Shown here in pieces: positions 27,402-36,501 of a DNA stretch of 64,000 bases (position 1 is its first letter; each line of letters opens with the position of its first letter). The stretch covers positions 1 through 64,000 of the forward strand of contig CAJTRL010000013.1 of the NCBI GenBank assembly GCA_910578715.1. The letters run 5' to 3'. Both the position numbers and the translations under genes were made by a program. The notes beneath the pieces were generated by a model. It was not told the origin of the DNA. It did not search any database and worked only from the letters and a program-made list of their open reading frames with translations. This DNA comes from an uncultured Lachnospiraceae bacterium. GTDB taxonomy: Bacteria > Bacillota > Clostridia > Lachnospirales > Lachnospiraceae.

Positions 27402-28790
27402 ATGAATCTTAGAGAAATTATCATAGAAATACTGCTGGAGCTGGAGCGGACGGACGGGTATCTGAATCTGCTGCTTGCCGATGTGCTGGATAAATATGAT
27501 TATCTGGAGCCGAAAGAAAAGGCTTTTATCAAACGGGCCGCGGAAGGAACGGTGGAGCGGCGCATTCAGCTGGATTATGTGCTGGACGGGATATCCAAAG
27601 TTCCGGTCGGAAAGATGAAGCCCTTTATCCGGGCGCTGATGCGGATGAGCGCTTACCAGATTCTTTTTATGGAGGCGGTTCCCGATGCGGCGGTCTGTAA
27701 TGAGGCGGTGAAGCTGGCGAAGAAAAGAAAATTCGCTTCTTTACAGGGATATGTCAACGGCGTTCTTCGGAATCTTTCGAGAAGGAAGGAAACGCTCGTT
27801 TATCCCGATGCGGAAAAAGAACCGATACTGGCTTTGTCCGTCCGCTATTCCATGCCCCTGTGGCTTACGGAATTTTTTGAGCATATTTACGGTAGGGAAA
27901 TCACGGAAAAGATGCTGTCTGCTTTTCTCGAAAGAAGGCCGGTAACGGTGCGGCTGGAAGAGACGCTTTCGGAACAGGAGCGGAAAAATCTGATTTCAGC
28001 CTGGGAAAAAAAGGGCGTTGCGGTATCGGGGCATCCCTATCTGTCCTATGCGGTACGGCTTGAAAAGGCGGAGGGCATCAGACATCTTCCCGGCTATGAG
28101 GAAGGCCTTTTTGCGGTACAGGATGTCAGTTCCATGCTGGCGGTCGAGGCGGCGGGTATTATGCCCGGGCAGACGGTTCTGGACCTCTGCGCGGCGCCCG
28201 GCGGCAAATCGCTTCACGCCGCCGCCAAACTGGGAGGAACGGGGAAGGTGCTTTCCTATGACCTGACGGAAGCAAAACGGAGCCGCATGGAGGAGAACCG
28301 GAGGAGAATGGGCCGGGACAATATGGAGACGGCTGTTGGGGATGCGCGCGTTTTTCGGGAAGAACTGTGCCAGAGCGCGGATGTGGTGCTGGCAGATGTG
28401 CCCTGTTCCGGGCTCGGCGTAATTGGAAGGAAGCCGGATATTAAGTACCATGTTTCGGAACAGTCTTTAAAAGAGATTACAACGTTACAGAAGGAAATTT
28501 TGCAGAATGCCGCGGCCTATGTGAAGCCGGGCGGCATTCTTTTATACAGTACCTGTACGGTGAATCCTCAGGAGAATGAAGCGATGGCGGAGTGGCTCTG
28601 CCGGGCTTTCCCGTTCGTGCAGGAAGGCATGGGTACCTGTCTGCCCGAAGGACTGCCGGGGGAGCTGCGGGAAGCGGCCGGGAAAGGCATGGTGCAGCTG
28701 CTTCCCGGCGTACATGAAACGGACGGTTTTTTCTTCGCCAGACTGCGGAGGGTGGAGAACAGTTCCGGGCCCGCGCAGAGCGGAGGCTGA
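27402..28790 (+). CDS. rsmB: 16S rRNA (cytosine-967-C5) methyltransferase RsmB
   Basis: 462-aa rRNA methylase. It has an N-terminal NusB-like RNA-binding domain (residues 1-140) and a C-terminal SAM-dependent domain with LCAAPGGKSLHAA (SAM loop), DVPCSGLGVIGRKPDIKY (one catalytic Cys) and YSTCTVNPQENEAM (the other). Both cysteines needed for m5C chemistry are present. It lies in the operon 18 nt after the peptidase gene. Confidence 0.95.
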   Translation: MNLREIIIEILLELERTDGYLNLLLADVLDKYDYLEPKEKAFIKRAAEGTVERRIQLDYVLDGISKVPVGKMKPFIRALMRMSAYQILFMEAVPDAAVCNEAVKLAKKRKFASLQGYVNGVLRNLSRRKETLVYPDAEKEPILALSVRYSMPLWLTEFFEHIYGREITEKMLSAFLERRPVTVRLEETLSEQERKNLISAWEKKGVAVSGHPYLSYAVRLEKAEGIRHLPGYEEGLFAVQDVSSMLAVEAAGIMPGQTVLDLCAAPGGKSLHAAAKLGGTGKVLSYDLTEAKRSRMEENRRRMGRDNMETAVGDARVFREELCQSADVVLADVPCSGLGVIGRKPDIKYHVSEQSLKEITTLQKEILQNAAAYVKPGGILLYSTCTVNPQENEAMAEWLCRAFPFVQEGMGTCLPEGLPGELREAAGKGMVQLLPGVHETDGFFFARLRRVENSSGPAQSGG

Positions 28791-28819
28791 AGAATTGTCT
28801 CAGAAACGGAGAAATTGCG

Positions 28820-29884
28820 ATGACGAATATAGAAGAGAAGAAGGATATCAAGTCGCTCACCCTGGCGGAGTTACAGGAAGCGTTACAGCAGTTTTCCGAG
28901 CCGTCCTACCGGGCAAAACAGCTTTATGAATGGATGCACAAAAAGCTGGCGGCGGATTATGGGGAAATGACGAATCTCCCGAAAGCGCTCCGGGAAAAAT
29001 GCCGGGAAACATTTGATTATACGGCATTAAAGGCCGTAAAGGTACAGGAATCCAGAATCGACGGGACCAAAAAATTTTTATTCGCTCTGTCGGACGGAAA
29101 TCTGGTGGAAAGCGTATGGATGCGGTATAAACACGGAAACAGCGTCTGCATTTCTTCCCAGGTCGGCTGCAGGATGGGATGCCGGTTCTGCGCTTCCGCT
29201 GTTGGTGGATGGGAGAGGAATCTGCGGCCTTCTGAAATGCTGGACCAGATTTATGCCATCACGAGGCTGACGGGGGAGCGGGTTTCCAATGTGGTCGTTA
29301 TGGGAACCGGAGAACCTCTTGATAATTATGATAATCTGCTCAGGTTCCTTTTGTTACTTACAGACGAAAACGGACTGCATATCAGCCAGCGCAATATTAC
29401 CGTTTCTACCTGTGGGCTTGTGCCCGGTATCATGCGGCTTTCGGAGGAACATCTTCAGATAACGCTGGCGCTTTCGCTTCATGCGGCGACGGATGAAAAA
29501 AGGCGCAGATTAATGCCGGTTGCCGAGCGGTACTCACTGGATGAACTGATGCGGGCCTGTACATACTATTTTGAAAAGACCGGGCGGAGAATCACTTTTG
29601 AATACAGTCTGGCGGACGGGGTGAACGATACGAGAGAGGACGCAGCGGAACTGACTGCCCTGATAAAGCCCATGAACTGCCATGTGAATCTTATCCCTAT
29701 CAACCCGGTAAGAGAGCGGAATTTCAGGCGCTCCGACAGGCGGGCGGTGGAAGGATTCAAAAATAAACTTGAAAAAAATGGAATTAATGTTACTATTAGA
29801 AGGGAAATGGGGCAGGATATAGACGGCGCCTGCGGGCAGCTTCGAAGGAGGCATCTTGCGGTGCAGAGTGAAGGAAAAGCATGA
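28820..29884 (+). CDS. rlmN: 23S rRNA (adenine-2503-C2) methyltransferase RlmN
   Basis: 354-aa radical-SAM enzyme that methylates A2503 of 23S rRNA (and some tRNAs). The 4Fe-4S motif is CRMGCRFC near residue 115; GTGEPLDNYDN and the C-terminal GACGQLR, holding the acceptor Cys, are typical of housekeeping RlmN. The close relative Cfr, a resistance enzyme, is unlikely given the operon context. GGAG precedes the ATG. Confidence 0.95.
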   Translation: MTNIEEKKDIKSLTLAELQEALQQFSEPSYRAKQLYEWMHKKLAADYGEMTNLPKALREKCRETFDYTALKAVKVQESRIDGTKKFLFALSDGNLVESVWMRYKHGNSVCISSQVGCRMGCRFCASAVGGWERNLRPSEMLDQIYAITRLTGERVSNVVVMGTGEPLDNYDNLLRFLLLLTDENGLHISQRNITVSTCGLVPGIMRLSEEHLQITLALSLHAATDEKRRRLMPVAERYSLDELMRACTYYFEKTGRRITFEYSLADGVNDTREDAAELTALIKPMNCHVNLIPINPVRERNFRRSDRRAVEGFKNKLEKNGINVTIRREMGQDIDGACGQLRRRHLAVQSEGKA

Positions 29885-29902
29885 CCATAGGAGGAAAATA
29901 CA

Positions 29903-30652
29903 GTGCTAAGGTCCTATGCAGTTACAGATATCGGATGTAAAAGACAAATAAATCAGGATTTTGTTTATCTTTCGGAGACACCCGTCGGTAATCTGCCGAA
30001 CATTTTTATTGTCGCGGACGGTATGGGAGGTCATAACGCGGGGGAATTTGCGTCCAAATATGCGGTGGAGACGATTGTTGAAGAGGTGAGGGCTTCTTCG
30101 GAGAAAAATCCGACCATCATTTTAGGCAGGGCAATCGATAAGGCCAATGCTTATATCAGACAGAAGGCCGGTGGGGATAATGCGCTGATGGGCATGGGGA
30201 CGACAATTGTTATTGCAACCTGTATCGGGAAAAACCTGGAAGTGGCAAATGTGGGAGACAGCAGACTTTATCTTGTGAATGACAGGATAGAGCAGGTTAC
30301 GATAGACCATTCTCTGGTAGAGGAGATGATTCAGCGGGGCGGTATCGATAGAAGGTCAGCGCGGAATCATCCGAAAAAAAATATTATTACGAGGGCGCTG
30401 GGGGCTAAGAGTACGATTGAAGCGGACTTTTTTAACCTGGAACTGGAAGAGGGAGATATTGTGATGCTCTGTTCCGACGGTCTGACGAATATGGTAGAGG
30501 ATGAAGATATACGAAAGACTTTGAAAAGCGGGGGGAATCTGAAGGAAAGAGCGGAAGCATTGGTTCGGATGGCCAATGACAACGGCGGCAAGGATAATAT
30601 TTCTGTCATTATCATTGAACCGTCGATGGACGAGGAGCGTAGCGATGATTAA
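29903..30652 (+). CDS. prpC: PP2C-family Ser/Thr protein phosphatase
   Basis: 249-aa metal-dependent phosphatase, the partner of the following kinase. The motifs appear in order: DIGCKRQINQD, VADGMGGHNAGEFAS, GDSRLYLV, CSDGLTNMVED and GGKDNISVI, with the metal-binding Asp residues intact. It starts with GTG at 29903, 8 nt after AGGAGG. The kinase ATG overlaps its last 8 bases (30645-30652), so the two should be made in a fixed ratio. Confidence 0.95.
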   Translation: MLRSYAVTDIGCKRQINQDFVYLSETPVGNLPNIFIVADGMGGHNAGEFASKYAVETIVEEVRASSEKNPTIILGRAIDKANAYIRQKAGGDNALMGMGTTIVIATCIGKNLEVANVGDSRLYLVNDRIEQVTIDHSLVEEMIQRGGIDRRSARNHPKKNIITRALGAKSTIEADFFNLELEEGDIVMLCSDGLTNMVEDEDIRKTLKSGGNLKERAEALVRMANDNGGKDNISVIIIEPSMDEERSDD

Positions 30653-32822
30653 AATTGGAATGATAATCGGCGAGCGGTATGAGATTTTGGAAAAAATCGG
30701 TACCGGCGGAATGTCGGATGTATATAAAGCCAAAGACCATAAACTGAATCGTTTTGTGGCGGTCAAAGTATTGAAACAGGAGTTTAGCGAAAACGAGAAT
30801 TTTGTTTCCAAATTCCGCATCGAAGCCCAGGCCGCTGCCGGTCTGATGCACCCGAATATCGTCAATGTCTATGACGTTGGGGAAGAGGGCGGCATTTATT
30901 ATATTGTAATGGAACTGGTGGAAGGCATTACGCTGAAAAAATATATCGAAAAGAAGGCGAGACTTTCCGCCAAAGAAGCCATTAGCATTGCGATTCAGGT
31001 TTCCATGGGCATCGAATCCGCCCACAATAATCATATTATTCACCGGGATATCAAGCCTCAGAATATTATTATTTCCAAAGAAGGCAAAGTTAAGGTGACG
31101 GATTTTGGCATTGCGAAAGCGGCGACCAGCAATACCATTACGTCCAATGTCATGGGTTCCGTGCATTATACGTCGCCGGAACAGGCAAGAGGCGGTTACA
31201 GCGATGAAAAGAGCGATATTTATTCGCTCGGCGTCACCATGTTTGAGATGCTGACGGGACGCGTGCCTTTTAACGGGGAAACGACGGTGGCCATTGCCAT
31301 CAAACATATTCAGGAAGAAATGCCTTCTCCGAGAGAGTTTGTTCCGGAGATTCCAATCAGCATCGAACAGATTGTATGCAAGTGCTGTCAGAAGAGCCCC
31401 GACAGAAGATATCAGTCCATGGGAGAACTGATTGTAGATTTGAAACAGTCGTTGATGAATCCGGACGAAGATTTTGTCAAAGTGGTGGACCCGGACGAAG
31501 AAGCATCCACCAGGATGATTACGGACAGGGACATGGCGCAGATAAAGAGACAGTCCGACAGAAGAGATTCGATGGACGAAGCAATGCGCCTGCGAAAAAA
31601 TGAGGAATACCGTTATGAGCGGTACGAGGATGAAGAAGAGGACGACGAAGAAGATTACGAAAGAGAAGAGGACGACGAGGACATCGACGACGAATACTAC
31701 GAGGATGAAGAGTATGACGATGACGAAGACGATGATTATGACCCCAAAATGGAGCGGATTACGACGATTCTGGCCGTCGTTGCGGCACTTCTGGTGGGCG
31801 GTATTGTTATTTTCATCGTAGGGCGCACGCTGGGCGTTTTTCCGTTTGAGAATACCGAGGCTGAGGCCGAATCCGAACAGGAAGAAGAAACGGAACAGGT
31901 AGAAATGATAGAGGTGGAGGGAAAGACGCTGGACGAGGCGAAACGTGCGTTGATTGAAATTGGTCTGACACCCGAAATCGAATATGAAGTGACGGATGCC
32001 TATGAGGCGGGAACCGTTATCAGGGCCAGCGTCAGGGCGGGCACGATGACGGATAAGAATACCAATGTCATTCTGACAATAGCGGAGGCAAACGAGCTCG
32101 TCAAAGTACCGGACGTACACAGCAAATCAAAGGCAGAAGCGACCTCTATACTGGAAAAAGAGGGCTTTGTCGTCAATGTGACGGAAGGGTATGACGATAA
32201 TGTGAGGAGCGGAAACGTTATTACCCAGTCGCCGGAGGCGGGAGCGGAGGCACCGGCCGGTTCTTCTGTGACAATCCGTGTAAGCCAGGGCGCGGAAAGC
32301 ACCAAAGTCCGGGTGCCCAATGTGGTAGGCTTGTCGGAAATGGATGGTGTGGCGACGCTGACGGAAAGCGGGATTAACGTCGGGACGATATCCCAGGTTA
32401 ATAACGAGGATGCGGCCCTGACGGATAAAATATGTTATCAGAGCTACTCGGAGGGCTCCTGGGTGGACAGCGGAACGACCATTGATTTGAAAGTCAGCAT
32501 CGGACCGACGGTACGCACCTTTAAATTTGTCGATAACATTACGGCGCCTACGGAAGACGGGGAGTATCATGACGGACTGCCCGTTACGGTAATTGTTACG
32601 ACGGCGGATGGCACACAGCTGTTAAATACACAGACGACTTCCTTCCCGCTGGCGGCCAACTATACGGGAATCCAGTCGGAGACGGGAACCATTCAGTTCA
32701 TTTTTACGGTTACGACGAACCCGATGACAACGACAGACCCCAACACGGGAGAAACGGTTATCGTAGACGGAACTTCAACGGAAAAAACGGTTACAAGGAA
32801 TATAACCTTTGTTGCAGAATGA
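30645..32822 (+). CDS. prkC: Ser/Thr protein kinase with extracellular PASTA domains
   Basis: 725-aa membrane kinase that senses muropeptides or lipid II and controls wall growth, division and spore germination in relatives. Kinase domain residues ~9-270: GTGGMSDVYKA loop, VAVKVLK lysine, HRDIKPQN catalytic loop, DFGIAKA. An extremely Asp/Glu/Tyr-rich linker (about residues 325-368) precedes the transmembrane helix (about 372-395). Three PASTA repeats follow (about 420-625), then a ~100-residue Thr-rich C-terminal domain. GAGGAG precedes the ATG at 30645. Confidence 0.95.
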   Translation: MIKIGMIIGERYEILEKIGTGGMSDVYKAKDHKLNRFVAVKVLKQEFSENENFVSKFRIEAQAAAGLMHPNIVNVYDVGEEGGIYYIVMELVEGITLKKYIEKKARLSAKEAISIAIQVSMGIESAHNNHIIHRDIKPQNIIISKEGKVKVTDFGIAKAATSNTITSNVMGSVHYTSPEQARGGYSDEKSDIYSLGVTMFEMLTGRVPFNGETTVAIAIKHIQEEMPSPREFVPEIPISIEQIVCKCCQKSPDRRYQSMGELIVDLKQSLMNPDEDFVKVVDPDEEASTRMITDRDMAQIKRQSDRRDSMDEAMRLRKNEEYRYERYEDEEEDDEEDYEREEDDEDIDDEYYEDEEYDDDEDDDYDPKMERITTILAVVAALLVGGIVIFIVGRTLGVFPFENTEAEAESEQEEETEQVEMIEVEGKTLDEAKRALIEIGLTPEIEYEVTDAYEAGTVIRASVRAGTMTDKNTNVILTIAEANELVKVPDVHSKSKAEATSILEKEGFVVNVTEGYDDNVRSGNVITQSPEAGAEAPAGSSVTIRVSQGAESTKVRVPNVVGLSEMDGVATLTESGINVGTISQVNNEDAALTDKICYQSYSEGSWVDSGTTIDLKVSIGPTVRTFKFVDNITAPTEDGEYHDGLPVTVIVTTADGTQLLNTQTTSFPLAANYTGIQSETGTIQFIFTVTTNPMTTTDPNTGETVIVDGTSTEKTVTRNITFVAE

Positions 32823-32895
32823 GGGGAGGAAACGCGTGGAAAGAGCGGGAGACATGGCAATGAGGAAAGTAATTTCTGCCGCAGAGTGAGGATGA

Positions 32896-33774
32896 ATGAC
32901 AGGGAAGATAATCAAAGGTATCGCGGGATTTTATTATGTGCATATTGAGGACAAGGGCGTTTATGAATGCAAAGCGAGAGGTATTTTCAGAAATCAGCAG
33001 ATAAAACCGCTTGTCGGAGACGATGTTTCCGTGACGATACTGGATGAACAGGAAAAAGAAGGAAACATTACAGAGATTTTACCGCGGCAGAACGAACTGA
33101 TTCGTCCCGCGGTTGCCAATATTGACCAGGCGCTTGTGTTTTTTGCAATTGTCAAACCGGAACCGGATTTCCGGCTGCTGGACCGCTTCCTGATTCGGAT
33201 GGAGCAGCAGAAACTGACGAGCATTATCTGTTTTAACAAACAGGATATTGCATCGGAAGAAGAAAAGGCAGCCTTGCGCGAGGCTTATGAGACCTGCGGT
33301 TACCGCGTTCTGTTTGTCAGCGCGCACAGGAAGGAAGGCCTGGAAGAACTGAGGAAGTTGCTGGCCGGGCGGACGACCGCCCTGGCCGGACCAAGCGGCG
33401 TAGGCAAATCGACGATGATTAATGCGTTGGCGCCGGAGGCGTGCATGGAGACCGGCAGCATCAGCCGGAAAATCGAAAGAGGGCGGCATACGACCAGGCA
33501 TTCGGAAATCATCGCATTGGGAGAGAATACCTATCTGATGGACACGCCGGGATTCACATCTTTGCATATCGCGGAGATTACAAAAGAAGAACTGAGCGGC
33601 TATTACCCGGAATTTGAGCAGCATGAGCCCTATTGCAGATTCGGCGGCTGTGCCCATATCAGCGAACCGGGCTGCGGCGTGAAGGCGGCAGTGGAGCGGG
33701 GACTTATCAGCCGGGTGCGTTATGAAAATTATAAAGCGCTTTATCAGGAGTTGAAGGATATCAGAAGGTACTAG
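32896..33774 (+). CDS. rsgA: Ribosome small-subunit-dependent GTPase RsgA
   Basis: 292-aa circularly permuted GTPase that checks 30S subunit maturation. An OB-fold N terminus is followed by the GTPase motifs in permuted order: NKQD (G4) near residue 115, GPSGVGKS (G1) near 168, DTPGF (G3) near 216, and a C-terminal zinc finger with CRFGGCAHISEPGC. It is the last gene of the murE operon; a strong terminator follows. The 73-nt gap after prkC holds a 17-codon frame (32836-32886) preceded by GGGGAGG, not called as a gene. Confidence 0.96.
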   Translation: MTGKIIKGIAGFYYVHIEDKGVYECKARGIFRNQQIKPLVGDDVSVTILDEQEKEGNITEILPRQNELIRPAVANIDQALVFFAIVKPEPDFRLLDRFLIRMEQQKLTSIICFNKQDIASEEEKAALREAYETCGYRVLFVSAHRKEGLEELRKLLAGRTTALAGPSGVGKSTMINALAPEACMETGSISRKIERGRHTTRHSEIIALGENTYLMDTPGFTSLHIAEITKEELSGYYPEFEQHEPYCRFGGCAHISEPGCGVKAAVERGLISRVRYENYKALYQELKDIRRY

Positions 33775-33836
33775 TGCACTCAATCAGAAAATGGAACACT
33801 GGATTTCGTAACGGAATGGCCGTCAGGACATTCTGT

Positions 33837-33889
33837 ACCCCGCCATAAGCGAAGCCTGAGCATTGCTTCGAGGCGGGGTTTTTGTTTTA
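33837..33889 (+). terminator. Terminator of the murE-rsgA operon
   Basis: ACCCCGCC (33837-33844) pairs with GGCGGGGT (33872-33879). A nested stem CGAAGC / GCTTCG lies inside, and TTTTTGTTTT follows. Confidence 0.92.
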
Positions 33890-33978
33890 TATGAGCGATG
33901 AGCCAGACAGCTGCGAAGCAGACCTTTGACGAATGCTGCGGAATTGCTGGCTGATAGATGAAGGGGGATGTTCATTCT

Positions 33979-36219
33979 ATGAAGAAACGATGGCGGACAG
34001 GAATTATCACGGGTATCTGCCTCCTGCTTGCGGGATGCGGTGCGGGCAATGAAAATACGGAGCTTTCCCGGCAGAAAACGCAGCCGGAAAAGATGGTGAC
34101 GGGAGCTGCGGCGGAAGGTATCGGGTTGGGGGAAGATACCGGATGGGCGCCGGAAGGCACTGGATTTGGAGAAAACGATGAGCAGTCGCCGGAAGACACC
34201 GGACTTGGGGAAAATGCCGGACAGGAGCCGGAAGAGCCGTTTCCTGTCATTTCTTATGCGTCGGCGTATCGGCAGTTTCTGGAAACATACATAGAAGAAA
34301 ACGAATACGCGCACAGGGCAAGAGCGATGCTGGCATTTATCGATGATGATAATATGCCGGAATTGTTATTAATAGAGGACAACAGCCACGCATCGGGAGT
34401 AAAAGTTTATACCTATTATCAGGAGGCGGTAACGGAGCTGGGCGAATTTGGTTCTATGGGGTCGATGCAGTATGCGGAAAGAGACGGGATGATTCTCAGC
34501 AGTTTCACCGGAATGGGAGAAAACTATGCCGGATTTTTCAGGGTGGAAGACGGAGCGGCAAAGCCAGTCTGTGAACTGCGGGACTGCCAGTGGTCCGACG
34601 GAAGCCATCTGTCCTATGAAATAGACGGCGTCAGCGTTACAAAAGAAGCCTGTCATGCAAAATGGGAAGAGCTGTATGACACGGATAAATATATTGTAAT
34701 CGGTTACGAGGACGCCTTTGCCGTTCAGGAAATGGAGCCGGGAGATTTGATTACCAAAGCCGTGAACGCTTTGCTTTTGAACAGGGAATCGCCGCGGCTT
34801 ATAGAAATGGCGGCTGAACAGTCGGAAGTACTGGAAGGATATGGGAAGTTTCTTACAGAGTATGAATCGCAGCAAAAGGGCAGTAACAGCAGTAACAACG
34901 GCGGCGGTAACAGAGACAGCAGCAACAGCGGCGGCGGTAACAGGGAAGAGGTCCCCGGTTTTGCACTGATATATCTGGATGGCGATGACGTGCCGGAACT
35001 TCTTGTGATAGAAGGATGGGCGCACGCGAGCGGCGTTTCCGTCTATACTTATGAGGAGGGAGCGGTGGTTTCCGTCGGCGTTTACGGACAGTACGGCGCT
35101 ATGGGGTACCGGGAAAAAGAGGGAATCATATTTGATGACTACGACACTGGCTGCAGCAGCATATATTCCAGCGTGTATCAGATAGACGGAAGTAAGGAAA
35201 CGCTTCTGCAAAGTTACAGCGAAAGATACGGCCTGCCGGAAGGGGCGGAAGAACTGCAGTATACCTATACGGTGGACGGAAAAGAGGCGTCGGCGGAACA
35301 ATACGGGAAAGTCTGCGAAAAATGGAGTGAAACCGACTACCGGGTGATTGACTACGGTATGTGCCGGACGCTGACGGACGGCGATATACAGAGCGCTTTG
35401 GCGGAAGAATTGGAAAATCTGATTCTGACACAGGAAGAAGTGCTGAAGCAAAATGTGCTCATCCTGGAAGGCGCTCAGGACGGCAGCATTTTGTTACTGG
35501 ACTATGATGACTATGACAGGGACGGCAAATGCGAAGTCTTTATGCTTTGCGGTGACAGAAGCGACGAATATGGCGAGGACATATACAGAGGAAGGCTTTA
35601 CTTTGCGGGAGCGGACTGCTGCACGTTGCTGCGCAGACAGGATTACCGCATGATAGACGGGAAAATGAAACTGGGACCGGACAGGAAGTATTTATTTTTT
35701 CATACAGATTTCTGCTTTACGGCGAATATCAGCGAACTCTGGACGGTGGAAGACGGAAAACCGGTAGAAAGCGAGTTTTCCCAATTGGGTCAGATAGTAT
35801 ACCGCGGCGGAAATGAGTTTGAAATCTGGATGGATGAATACGACAATTTTTACGAAACGGATGTCAAAATGTGGACGGGGCATACTTATAAGCCATATTT
35901 TTATTATTATGATTACAACAGCGACCGGATTAAAGCATATGACGGGGAAATTATTTCCGGGGATAAATTTGCGGAACTCAGTGGAACGAATCTGATAGAG
36001 GAAATAGAGGCGGAAGGATATACGGTAGAAACGATTATCAGGTGGGAAAACGATATTATAGCCATTAATTACCGGATAGATGAGGAAGAGGAGTTCGGGG
36101 TTATTACTTATGAAAATGTGATTTGGGATAACAGGGTGAAAGATTTCTGGCAAAAAGATATGCGCGGCGTTACCTCGTGGCAGAATGCGGGAGAAGGCGG
36201 AAGTTTCTGGCTGGAGTGA
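33979..36219 (+). CDS. Repeat-built lipoprotein of unknown function
   Basis: 746-aa secreted lipoprotein. The signal peptide ends in the lipobox LLAGC with lipid-attachment Cys at residue 20. A short acidic section with three degenerate 15-residue repeats (TG-LGEN-QEPED type) follows. Two homologous ~130-residue domains come next, each opening with a D-x-D-x-PELL-IE pattern (FIDDDNMPELLLIED and YLDGDDVPELLVIEG) followed by HASGV-VYTY. They are separated by an Asn/Ser/Gly-rich linker. A third region begins with an EF-hand-like Asp run (DYDDYDRDGKCEVF). The Asp-rich motifs suggest calcium binding. GGGGG precedes the ATG at 33979. No function is known; it is monocistronic. Confidence 0.75.
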   Translation: MKKRWRTGIITGICLLLAGCGAGNENTELSRQKTQPEKMVTGAAAEGIGLGEDTGWAPEGTGFGENDEQSPEDTGLGENAGQEPEEPFPVISYASAYRQFLETYIEENEYAHRARAMLAFIDDDNMPELLLIEDNSHASGVKVYTYYQEAVTELGEFGSMGSMQYAERDGMILSSFTGMGENYAGFFRVEDGAAKPVCELRDCQWSDGSHLSYEIDGVSVTKEACHAKWEELYDTDKYIVIGYEDAFAVQEMEPGDLITKAVNALLLNRESPRLIEMAAEQSEVLEGYGKFLTEYESQQKGSNSSNNGGGNRDSSNSGGGNREEVPGFALIYLDGDDVPELLVIEGWAHASGVSVYTYEEGAVVSVGVYGQYGAMGYREKEGIIFDDYDTGCSSIYSSVYQIDGSKETLLQSYSERYGLPEGAEELQYTYTVDGKEASAEQYGKVCEKWSETDYRVIDYGMCRTLTDGDIQSALAEELENLILTQEEVLKQNVLILEGAQDGSILLLDYDDYDRDGKCEVFMLCGDRSDEYGEDIYRGRLYFAGADCCTLLRRQDYRMIDGKMKLGPDRKYLFFHTDFCFTANISELWTVEDGKPVESEFSQLGQIVYRGGNEFEIWMDEYDNFYETDVKMWTGHTYKPYFYYYDYNSDRIKAYDGEIISGDKFAELSGTNLIEEIEAEGYTVETIIRWENDIIAINYRIDEEEEFGVITYENVIWDNRVKDFWQKDMRGVTSWQNAGEGGSFWLE

Positions 36220-36304
36220 AAAATCGATTGGTATGTAAAAATGAACTTAGGAACTGTCAGGTTGAGCCTTAATACCGAGAAAAAGTAAAATTTTTTTAAA
36301 TATG

Positions 36305-36332
36305 TTGTAATGAAGGAAAAATAGTGTATACT
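36305..36332 (+). promoter_or_regulatory. Promoter of the type III antitoxin RNA
   Basis: TTGTAA (36305-36310), 16 nt, TATACT (36327-36332). The predicted start near 36339 coincides with the first base of the first RNA repeat. The preceding gap 36220-36304 is AT-rich and shows no gene. Confidence 0.75.
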
Positions 36333-36338
36333 AAAGAT

Positions 36339-36446
36339 AGTAGGTGATGCACAGCCTTATAAATGAGCGAGTTATAAGTGGGTGATGCACAGCCCATAAG
36401 TGAGCGAGTTAGCAGGAGGCAGGGACTATTTGAGTCTCTGCCTTTT
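36339..36446 (+). ncRNA. Type III antitoxin RNA (ToxI-like), two 38-nt repeats
   Basis: Repeat 1 is 36339-36376 and repeat 2 is 36377-36413 (one base shorter). Both begin AGT(A/G)GGTGATGCACAGCC and contain TGAGCGAGTTA. A partial third unit (AGCAGG) follows. A terminator then separates the repeats from the toxin gene. Promoter, short tandem repeats, terminator and toxin gene in this order are the defining layout of ToxIN/AbiQ loci, in which the toxin cuts the RNA into repeat-length units that fold as pseudoknots and inhibit it. The count of about 2.1 repeats is at the low end for such loci. Confidence 0.88.
36418..36446 (+). terminator. Terminator between antitoxin RNA and toxin gene
   Basis: GGCAGGGACT (36418-36427) pairs with AGTCTCTGCC (36433-36442) with one G-T wobble and a 5-nt loop, followed by TTTT. 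In known ToxIN loci such a leaky terminator sets the excess of antitoxin RNA over toxin mRNA. Confidence 0.88.
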
Positions 36447-36501
36447 CTGTCGGATAATACGGCGGCTAAGGTATGCGATTGTTTGTGTACAAAGGAGTTT
36501 T

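Noticed and set aside
30612..32120. Long minus-strand open frame opposite the PASTA kinase gene (502 codons)
   Set aside because: It mirrors a strongly supported kinase, lacks a recognisable domain or ribosome binding site, and its Val/Phe-rich runs are the reverse complement of the kinase's Asp/Glu codons.
36339..36413. Two 38-nt repeats considered as a minimal CRISPR
   Set aside because: The repeats are directly adjacent without spacers, follow a promoter, and are followed by a terminator and a ToxN-like gene, so the antitoxin RNA reading fits better.
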